Made by a program: the position numbers and the translations under genes. From NCBI GenBank assembly GCA_037178625.1, contig JAWZXG010000090.1, positions 1 through 24,356 on the forward strand: 24,356 nucleotides of DNA, in the 5' to 3' direction. Below are positions 11,901-21,068 of this stretch, one piece after another. Origin of the DNA: Skeletonema tropicum (Eukaryota; Bacillariophyta; Thalassiosirophyceae; Thalassiosirales; Thalassiosiraceae). The number at the start of each line of letters is the position of its first letter. Position 1 is the stretch's first letter. The notes under the pieces are model-generated. The model was not told the DNA's origin. It did not search any database and saw only the letters and a program-made list of their open reading frames with translations.

Positions 11901-14174
11901 GGATATCGATGCCCAGTGCTGGATATCGATGCCCAGTGCTAGATATATGGTGATATCGATGCCCAGTGCTAGATATCTCATTGGATATCGATGCCCAGAG
12001 CTAGATATCTGGGGATATCTATGCCCAGTGCTGGATATCTGGGGTTATTGATGCCCAGTGCTTAGATATCTGGTGACATCGATGCCCAGTGTTAGATATC
12101 CTCTCACTGGATATCGATGCCCAGTGCCTAGATATCTCACTGGATATTGATGCCGATGCCCAGTGCTAGAAATCTTGCGATATCGATGCCCAGTGCTAGA
12201 TATCTCACAGGATATCGATGCCCAGTGCTAGATATCAGGCGATATTGATGTCCAGTCCTAGATATCTCACTGGATATCGATGCCCAGAGCTAGATATCTG
12301 GCGATATTGATGCCCAGTGCTGGCTATCTGGGGATATCGATGCACAGTGCTGGATATCTGGGCATATCAATGCCCAGTGCTAGATATCTCACTGGATATC
12401 GATGCCCTGTGCTAGATATCTCAATGGATATCGATGCCCAGTGCTAGATATATGGTGATATCGAATGCCCAGTGCTAGATATCTCATTGTATATTGATGC
12501 CCAGAGCTAGATATCTCACTGGATATCGATGCCCAGTGCTGGATATCGATGCCCAGTGCTAGATATATGGTGATATCGATGCCCAGTGCTAGATATCTCA
12601 TTGGATATCGATGCCCAGAGCTAGATATCTGGGGATATCTATGCCCAGGTGCTGGATATCTGGGGTTATTGATGCCCAGTGCTAGATATCTGGTGACATC
12701 GATGCCCAGTGTTAGATATCCTCTCACTTGGATATCGATGCCCAGTGCTAGATATCTCACTGGATATTGATGCCGATGCCCAGTGCTAGAAATCTTGTGA
12801 TATCGATGCCCAGTGCTAGATATCTCACAGGATATCAATGCCCAGTGCTAGATTATCAGGCGATATCGATGTCCAGTCCTAGATATCTCACTGGATATCG
12901 ATGCCCAGAGCTAGATATCTGGCAATATTGAATGCCCAGTGCTGGCTATCTGGGGATATCGATGCACAGTGCTGGATATCTGGGCATATCAATGCCCAGT
13001 GCTAGATATCTCACTGGATATCGATGCCCTGTGCTAGATATCCTCAATGGATATTGATGCCCAGTGCTAGATATATGGTGATATCGATGCCCAGTGCTAG
13101 ATATCTCATTGGATAATGATGCCCAGAGCTAGATATCTCACTGGATATCGATGCCCAGTGCTGGATATCGATGCCCAGTGCTAGATATATGGTGATATCG
13201 ATGCCCAGTGCTAGATATCTCATTGGATATCGATGCCCAGAGCTAGATATCTGGGGATATCTATGCCCAGTGCTGGATATCTGGGGATATTGATGCCCAG
13301 TGCTAGATATCTGGTGACATCGATGCCCAGTGTTAGATATCCTCTCACTGGATATCGATGCCCAGTGCTAGATATCTCACTGGATATTGATGCCGATGCC
13401 TAGTGCTAGAAATCTTGCGATATTCGATGCCCAGAGCTAGATATCTCACAGGATATCGATGCCCAGCGCTAGATATCAGGCGATATCGATTTCCAGTCCT
13501 AGATATCTCACTGGATATCGATGCCCAGAGCTAGATATCTGGCAATATTGATGCCCAGTGCTGGCTATCTGGGGATATCGATGCACAGTGCTGGATATCT
13601 GGGCATATCAATGCCCAGTGCTAGATATCTCACTGGATATCGATGCCCTGTGCTAGATATCTCACTGGATATCGATGCCCAGTGCTAGATATATGGTGAT
13701 ATCGATGCCCAGTGCTAGATATCTCATTGGATATTGATGCCCAGAGCTAGATATCTCACTGGATATCGATGCCCAGTGCTGGATATCGATGCCCAGTGCT
13801 AGATATATGGTGATATCGATGCCCAGTGCTAGATATCTCATTGGATATCGATGCCCAGAGCTAGATATCTGGGGATATCTATGCCCAGTGCTGGATATCT
13901 GGGGATATTGATGCCCAGTGCTAGATATCTGGTGACATCGATGCCCAGTGTTAGATATCCTCTCACTGGATATCGATGCCCAGTGCTAGATATCTCACTG
14001 GATATTGATGCCGATGCCCAGTGCTAGAAATCTTGCGATATCGATGCCCAGTGCTAGATATCTCACAGGATATCGATGCCCAGTGCTAGATATCAGGCGA
14101 TATCTATGTCCAGTCCTAGATATCTCACTGGATATCGATGCCCAGAGGTAGATATCTTGCGGTATTGATGCCTT
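8930..14174 (-). repeat. Satellite array, reverse block C
   Basis: Reverse-complement satellite with the same HOR order. The marker TCCTCTCACT complement begins (CCTCT) at 9451, 10016, 10861, 11474, 12100, 12720, 13341 and 13959 (spacings 565, 845, 613, 626, 620, 621, 618), mirroring block B. Many single-base insertions are private to individual copies, for example near 9921, 12062, 12128, 12464, 12648, 12853 and 13420, which fits unpolished long-read sequence or local divergence. Apparent reading frames carry the repeating peptide word RYLALGIDI or its reverse-frame equivalents and are not genes. Confidence 0.97.
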
Positions 14175-14888
14175 TCAATGATCAGTTCTGCTGCCTTGGC
14201 CATCTCTAGACCCTTTTGTGCCCAGCAAACTATTATTACCAGCAATATCTCCAACAACAACATGGATCCAAACTTTCAGTTTGACATCTCTCCCCATGAC
14301 TTGCATTGGGATACCCCCCCTATCATTGACCTCTTGTAGCTGACGAAGAGCAGTGTATAAGCAGCTGTGTTCATCTTGACATTTCAGTGCCGATGTTGTG
14401 TCCTGTTGAATGGACCCATCAGAGGACTTGGTTGTACCATAATCCAAATTTGGTATGTATGCAAGGATGTCCCAGAACTTACTCTTTGATCGAGCTGTCT
14501 TGTTGAATAGGGTTAGAGTGAACATGATCGGTGACACGCACAGACTGCCATGACGATCAGAGTGCGACTTGTCATAAAACACAACCAGCCCACAAGGAAA
14601 GAGGTTGTCCTTTCCAGCACAGTAATGGTCAACAGCTGGTTTCCAATGCTGTCCTGTGTGTATTTCATCATAGTATGCAATTTCATCTTTGGCCGACACA
14701 CTACTAGTACCAGAGTATATATCATAATCTGCAGCAAAGTTTGTCTTTTGCATCAACAAAGGATTACAAAGCATCTTGGAAAGAACTGCTTGGATATCAA
14801 ACACCGGAACCTTGACAGTTGGTAAGGTCATTGTTGCCACTGGCACCTCCACGAGCTTGGGTTGGAGCTGGGTGTAGTTGAAAGGCAT
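14175..14888 (-). pseudogene. Transposase gene fragment inside satellite, copy 2 (open, 237 codons)
   Basis: The only uninterrupted version of the 0.7 kb island: 237 codons from a junction-made ATG at 14888 to the stop at 14175. Motifs by residue: DEIHTG at 74-79, FYDKSHSDRHG at 104-114, QDEHSC at 171-176 and GDIAGNN at 213-219. The conserved acidic positions (D106 in FYDK and D214 in GDIAGNN) could be catalytic residues of an RNase H-fold DDE transposase; that is inference. Family resemblance seems to stop after LLG (residue 223), where related diatom proteins, as I recall them, continue with a Y/R-rich segment; the final 14 residues look unrelated. With no N-terminus and no likely last catalytic residue it is best treated as a remnant, although it could be transcribed and translated. 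Confidence 0.85.
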
Positions 14889-17800
14889 CGAGCTAGATAT
14901 ATGGTGATATCGATGCCCAGTGCTAGATATCTCATTGGATATTGATGCCCAGAGCTAGATATCTCACTGGATATCGATGCCTTGAGCTAGATATATGGTG
15001 ATATCGATGCCCAGTGCTAGATATCTCATTGGATATCGATGCCCAGAGCTAGATATCTGGGGATATCTATGCCCAGTGCTGGATATCTGGGGATATTGAT
15101 GCCCAGTGCTAGATATCTGGTGACATCGATGCCCAGTGTTAGATATCCTCTCACTGGATATCGATGCCCAGTGCTAGATATCTCACTGGATATTGATGCC
15201 GATGCCCAGTGCTAGAAATCTTGCGATATCGATGCCCAGTGCTAGATATCTCACAGGATATCGATGCCCAGTGCTAGATATCAGGCGATATCGATGTCCA
15301 GTCCTAGATGTCTCACTGGATATCGATGCCCAGAGCTAGATATCTGGCGATATTGATGCCCAGTGCTGGCTATCTGGGGATATCGATGCACAGTGCTGGA
15401 TATCTGGGCATATCAATGCCCAGTGCTAGATATCTCACTGGATATCGATGCCCAGTGCTAGATATCTCAATGGATATCGATGCCCAGTGCTAGATATATG
15501 GTGATATCGATGCCCAGTGCTAGATATCTCATTGGATATTGATGCCCAGAGCTAGATATCTCACTGGATATCAATGCCCAGTGCTGAATATTGATGCCCA
15601 GTGCTAGATATCTGGTGATATCGAAGCCCAGTGCTAGATATCTCATTGGATATCGATGCCCAGAGCACTGGATATCGATGCCCTGTGCTAGATATCTCAA
15701 TGGATATCGATGCCTAGTGCTAGATATATGGTGATATTGATGCCCAGTGCTAGATATCTCATTTGATATTGATGCCCAGAGCTAGATATCTCACTGGATA
15801 TCGATGCCTTGTGCTAGATATATGGTGATATCGATGCCCAGTGCTAGATATCTCATTGATATCTCATTGGATATCGATGCCCAGAGCTAGATATCTGGGC
15901 ATTTCTATGCCCAGTGCTGGATATCTGGGGATATTGATGCCCAGTGCTAGATATCTGGTGACATCGATGCCCAGTGTTAGATATCCTCTCACTGGATATC
16001 GATGCCCAGTGCTAGATATCTCACTGGATATCGATGCCCAGTGCTAGAAATCTTGCGATATCGATGCCCAGTGCTAGATATCTCACAGGATATCGATGCC
16101 CAGTGCTAGATATCAGGCGATATCGATGTCCAGTCCTAGATATCTCACTGGATATCGATGCCCAGAGCTAGATATCTGGCGATATTGATGCCCAGTGCTG
16201 GCTATCTGGGGATATCGATGCACAGTGCTGGATATCTGGGCATATCAATGCCCAGAGCTAGATATCTCACTGGATATCGATGCCCTGTGCTAGATATCTC
16301 AATGGATATCGATGCCCAGTGCTAGATATATGGTGATATCGATGCCCAGTGCTAGATATCTCATTGGATATTGATGCCCAGAGCTAGATATCTCACTGGA
16401 TATCGATGCCCAGTGCTGGATATCGATGCCCAGTGCTAGATATATGGTGATATCGATGCCCAGTGCTAGATATCTCAATGGATAACGATGCCCAGAGCTA
16501 GATATCTGGGGATATCTATGCCCAGTGCTGGATATCTGGGGATATTGATGCCCTGTGCTAGATATCTGGTGACATCGATGCCCAGTGTTAGATATCCTCT
16601 CACTGGATATCGATGCCCAGTGCTAGATATCTCACTGGATATTGATGCCGATGCCCAGTGCTAGAAATCTTGCGATATCGATGCCCAGTGCTAGATATCT
16701 CACAGGATATCGATGCCCAGTGCTAGATATCAGGCGATATCGATGTTCAGTCCTAGATATCTCACTGGATATCGATGCCCAGAGCTAGATATCTGGCGAT
16801 ATTGATGCCCAGTGCTGGCTATCTGGGGATATCGATGCACAGTGCTGGATATCTGGGCATATCAATGCCCAGTGCTAGATATCTCACTGGATATCGATGC
16901 CCTGTGCTAGATATCTCAATGGATATCGATGCCCAGTGCTAGATATATGGTGATATCGATGCCCAGTGCTAGATATCTCATTGTATATTGATGCCCAGAG
17001 CTAGATATCTCACTGGATATCGATGCCCAGTGCTGGATATCGATGCCCAGTGCTAGATATATGGTGATATCGATGCCCAGTGCTAGATATCTCATTGGAT
17101 ATCGATGCCCAGAGCTAGATATCTGGGGATATCTATGCCCAGTGCTGGATATCTGGGGTTATTGATGCCCAGTGCTAGATATCTGGTGACATCGATGCCC
17201 AGTGTTAGATATCCTCTCACTGGATATCGATGCCCAGTGCTAGATATCTCACTGGATATTGATGCCGATGCCCAGTGCTAGAAATCTTGCGATATCGATG
17301 CCCAGTGCTAGATATCTCACAGGATATCGATGCCCAGTGCTAGATATCAGGCGATATTGATGTCCAGTCCTAGATATCTCACTGGATATCGATGCCCAGA
17401 GGAGCTAGATATCTGGCGATATTGATGCCCAGTGCTGGCTATCTGGGGATATCGATGCACAGTGCTGGATATCTGGGCATATCAATGCCCAGTGCTAGAT
17501 ATCTCACTGGATATCGATGCCCTGTGCTAGATATCTCAATGGATATCGATGCCCAGGTGCTAGATATATGGTGATATCGATGCCCAGTGCTAGATATCTC
17601 ATTGTATATTGATGCCCAGAGCTAGATATCTCACTGGATATCGATGCCCAGTGCTGGATATCGATGCCCAGTGCTAGATATATGGTGATATCGATGCCCA
17701 GTGCTAGATATCTCATTGGATATCGATGCCCAGAGCTAGATATCTGGGGATATCTATGCCCAGTGCTGGATATCTGGGGTTATTGATGCCCAGTGCTAGA

Positions 17801-19286
17801 TATCTGGTGACATCGATGCCCAGTGTTAGATATCCTCTCACTGGATATCGATGCCCAGTGCTAGATATCTCACTGGATATTGATGCCGATGCCCAGTGCT
17901 AGAAATCTTGTGATATCGATGCCCAGTGCTAGATATCTCACAGGATATCAATGCCCAGTGCTAGATATCAGGCGATATCGATGTCCAGTCCTAAGATATC
18001 TCACTGGATATCGATGCCCAGAGCTAGATTATCTGGCAATATTGATGCCCAGTGCTGGCTATCTGGGGATATCGATGCACAGTGCTGGATATCTGGGCAT
18101 ATCAATGCCCAGTGCTAGATATCTCACTGGATATCGATGCCCTGTGCTAGATATCTCAATGGATATTGATGCCCAGTGCTAGATATATGGTGATATCGAT
18201 GCCCAGTGCTAGATATCTCATTGGATATTGATGCCCAGAGCTAGATATCTCACTGGATATCGATGCCCAGTGCTGGATATCGATGCCCAGGTGCTAGATA
18301 TATGGTGATATCGATGCCCAGTGCTAGATATCTCATTGGATATCGATGCCCAGAGCTAGATATCTGGGGATATCTATGCCCAGTGCTGGATATCTGGGGA
18401 TATTGATGCCCAGTGCTAGATATCTGGTGACATCGATGCCCAGTGTTAGATATCCTCTCACTGGATATCGATGCCCAGTGCTAGATATCTCACTGGATAT
18501 TGATGCCGATGCCTAGTGCTAGAAATCTTGCGATATCGATGCCCAGAGCTAGATATCTCACAGGATATCGATGCCCAGCGCTAGATATCAGGCGATATCG
18601 ATTTCCAGTCCTAGATATCTCACTGGATATCGATGCCCAGAGCTAGATATCTGGCAATATTGATGCCCAGTGCTGGCTATCTGGGGATATCGATGCACAG
18701 TGCTGGATATCTGGGCATATCAATGCCCAGTGCTAGATATCTCACTGGATATCGATGCCCTGTGCTAGATATCTCACTGGATATCGATGCCCAGTGCTAG
18801 ATATATGGTGATATCGATGCCCAGTGCTAGATATCTCATTGGATAATGATGCCCAGAGCTAGATATCTCACTGGATATCGATGCCCAGTGCTGGATATCG
18901 ATGCCCAGTGCTAGATATATGGTGATATCGATGCCCAGTGCTAGATATCTCATTGGATATCGATGCCCAGAGCTAGATATCTGGGGATATCTATGCCCAG
19001 TGCTGGATATCTGGGGATATTGATGCCCAGTGCTAGATATCTGGTGACATCGATGCCCAGTGTTAGATATCCTCTCACTGGATATCGATGCCCAGTGCTA
19101 GATATCTCACTGGATATTGATGCCGATGCCCAGTGCTAGAAATCTTGCGATATCGATGCCCAGTGCTAGATATCTCACAGGATATCGATGCCCAGTGCTA
19201 GATATCAGGCGATATCTATGTCCAGTCCTAGATATCTCACTGGATATCGATGCCCAGAGGTAGATATCTTGCGGTATTGATGCCTT
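14889..19286 (-). repeat. Satellite array, reverse block D
   Basis: Reverse-complement satellite lying between transposase copies 2 and 3. CCTCT markers are at 15147, 15985, 16596, 17213, 17834, 18454 and 19071 (spacings 838, 611, 617, 621, 620, 617). This repeats block C marker for marker at an offset of about 5.11 kb. The last monomer before the gene (GCGGTATTGATGCC, about 19271-19284) is the same divergent form that adjoins copies 1 and 2. Private indels include about 17555, 17992, 18029 and 18290. No gene is supported. Confidence 0.97.
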
Positions 19287-20824
19287 TCAATGATCAGTTC
19301 TGCTGCCTTGGCCATCTCTAGACCCTTTTGTGCCCAGCAAACTATTATTACCAGCAATATCTCCAACAACAACATGGATCCAAACTTTCAGTTTGACATC
19401 TCTCCCCATGACTTGCATTGGGATACCCCCCCTATCATTGACCTCTTGTAGCTGACGAAGAGCAGTGTATAAGCAGCTGTGTTCATCTTGACATTTCAGT
19501 GCCGATGTTGTGTCCTGTTGAATTGGACCCATCAGAGGACTTGGTTGTACCATAATCCAAATTTGGTATGTATGCAAGGATGTCCCAGAACTTACTCTTT
19601 GATCGAGCTGTCTTGTTGAATAGGGTTAGAGTGAACATGATCGGTGACACGCACAGACTGCCATGACGATCAGAGTGCGACTTGTCATAAAACACAACCA
19701 GCCCACAAGGAAAGAGGTTGTCCTTTCCAGCACAGTAATGGTCAACAGCTGGTTTCCAATGCTGTCCTGTGTGTATTTCATCATAGTATGCAATTTCATC
19801 TTTGGCCGACACACTACTAGTACCAGAGTATATATCATAATCTGCAGCAAAGTTTGTCTTTTGCATCAACAAAGGATTACAAAGCATCTTGGAAAGAACT
19901 GCTTGGATATCAAACACCGGAACCTTGACAGTTGGTAAGGTCATTGTTGCCACTGGCACCTCCACGAGCTTGGGTTGGAGCTGGGTGTAGTTGAAAGTTT
20001 TTTCACATGTAGTTTGCAGAGTGTGTCTGCTTGGAAGTCGCTGTTTGAAATCATACCCAGTGTTGGCAAGATCACCAATGAAGCGAACTATATCATCATA
20101 CAGGGAGAGATCAGACGTATGACTACCCAACACATGCATGAGTTGTAGTCCAGCTGCTGCTGAGTGGGAGACTTTCCCACTGAATTTGACGTTTCCCTTG
20201 GATTGATATTCACCATCAATGGGAAAGATAGGTTCAGGAGTAGGATCACTCTGGGGGAAGGTGTAGTTTTCATATTCTGCTTGTGGTTGATCATTGGCAT
20301 TCTTGGCAATTTCATCAATCACTTGATGATCGGGACTGTCACACAATGTGGTGTTGGATGGCATATGGGCATCTTCTCCCCAGTTCATATCATTGTCATT
20401 GGTTTGACTGTTTGTGGCATCGGCATGATCATTTGTTGTATTTGAGTTAGGATTCTTCATGCTGCTAAGATGAGATGCATACCATAAAGCATGCTGTTCC
20501 TGACGTCCTTGAGCCAGGCTTTCCTCCAATTCTGGTTTTTGACTAACAATGATGTTTCGTTGCTGCCTCAGTGAGAGACCACCTACACCCTGTTCTTGCA
20601 GTGCTACGGGAATATTGTTGATGTTGTTGAATGTGCCTGTGATTGAATGCCGTCCATGGTGTACATGAAGGGCTGAGGTTCTTTTTTTGGTTATAAAGAC
20701 AGGCAGTAGCATGCCTCCCATATGCTCTAGGTGTTGCGAAGATAACACCACAAGCACATTGCCGCCCTGTCTGCTTCTGCCCTGTCTGCTTCCGCTTGGT
20801 TGGTGGCATTGTTGATGTCCTCAT
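19287..20824 (-). pseudogene. Plavaka/CACTA-like transposase gene, longest copy (two apparent frameshifts, 3' truncated)
   Basis: This copy keeps the 5' part missing from the satellite-embedded copies. The likely start is the ATG at 20824 (MRTSTMPP); the frame is open upstream to about 20896 but without another ATG. Near the start is a zinc-finger-like CxCG...H...C motif (C23, C25, H38, C42) after a basic stretch. The frame then shifts at a 7-T run (20682-20688 on the + strand) into a long frame with a polar Asn/Asp/Gln-rich linker, a region KVSHSAAAGLQLM...DDIVRFIGDL, and the motifs YYDEIHTGQHW, FYDKSHSDRHG and QDEHSC. A second shift (extra T near 19522-19524, absent from the other two copies) moves GDIAGNN into another frame ending at 19287. 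Both shifts are homopolymer-like and may be sequencing errors. The 3' end runs into satellite, so the C-terminal part is lost. It lies head-to-head with the gene at 21069. The transposase assignment rests on recalled motif resemblance, not a search. Confidence 0.7.
20764..20793. repeat. 15-bp tandem duplication in transposase N-terminal coding region
   Basis: GCCCTGTCTGCTT occurs at 20764-20776 and again at 20779-20791, period 15 bp. On the coding (minus) strand it duplicates a five-residue basic/polar stretch (KQTGQ/KQTGR) just before the zinc-finger-like cysteines. The duplication keeps the reading frame. Confidence 0.8.
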
Positions 20825-20896
20825 GTTATGGTAAGTATCAAAATTAGGAGTAGGAGGAGTCAGAGGGAAAGTGGAAAGCGTTGAAAGACCCCCCAA

Positions 20897-21068
20897 GGAA
20901 GTTCGACACAGGGTATCAATTCCAACGTTGTTTTAAAAATTATCAGAAAGAGAAACAGAAAACATCGTAGAAGAATTCAAAAACGACCAATGCCATCTGA
21001 AACTGAAAATAACGAACTAATGACATAACATAAACATAAACAGCGTTCATAAATTCAACACCTTAACA
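20897..21068. promoter_or_regulatory. Divergent intergenic region between transposase-like and companion genes
   Basis: About 170-245 bp separate the two divergently oriented starts (ATG 20824 on minus, ATG 21069 on plus). The region is A-rich on the plus strand near the companion start. A CCAAT box occurs at 20987-20991, about 80 bp before the ATG at 21069. No convincing TATA box is seen. Its role as a shared promoter is inferred from the head-to-head arrangement only. Confidence 0.4.

Larger units (their letters stand above)
1..17872. repeat. Near-perfect inverted repeat, arms of about 8.9 kb
   Basis: Pairing each forward HOR marker with its reverse counterpart gives near-constant coordinate sums: 31+17842, 651+17221, 1268+16604, 1879+15993, 2717+15155, 3906+13967 and 4523+13349 all give 17872-17873. 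The transposase copies also pair (2984+14888 = 17872). Nearer the centre the sums drift to 17868, 17863, 17857, 17855, 17850 and 17848, reflecting small indels. Rare variants are mirrored too, such as a 3-bp CTC insertion near 472 and its complement near 17400, absent from the tandem paralogues. Window position 1 corresponds to 17872, so the left arm is cut by the window edge. Whether the palindrome is genomic or artefactual cannot be told from sequence. Confidence 0.93.
9772..19997 (-). repeat. Two tandem ~5.11 kb super-units (satellite HORs plus transposase fragment)
   Basis: Unit 1 (about 9772-14884) and unit 2 (about 14885-19997) match in HOR order and spacing and in the 0.7 kb gene fragment at the end; the gene stops are 5112 bp apart (14175 and 19287). 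The unit boundary is where the gene sequence TTGAAAG ends. In unit 2 it continues into native gene sequence (GTTTTTTCAC); in unit 1 it jumps to satellite GCATCGAGCTAG. The simplest reading is that unit 2 holds the parental junction and unit 1 is a tandem duplicate. The left arm shows the same unit in mirror image. Confidence 0.9.

Noticed and set aside
12389..12838. 149-codon reading frame and many 60-100 codon frames inside the satellite
   Set aside because: They consist of the repeating peptide RYLALGIDI or reverse-frame forms, exist because 30-bp monomers preserve the frame, and break wherever 32-bp monomers accumulate. No start context or unique domain is present.
14550..14825. 91-codon plus-strand frame opposite the transposase fragment (also at 3047-3322 minus and 19663-19938)
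   Set aside because: It is antisense to the coding frame with recognisable motifs, and its recurrence in all three copies is explained by the copies being identical.
1..19286. Calling the array a centromere or telomere
   Set aside because: HOR organisation is suggestive of a centromere, but nothing in the sequence shows kinetochore association, and the monomer is not a G-rich telomere repeat.
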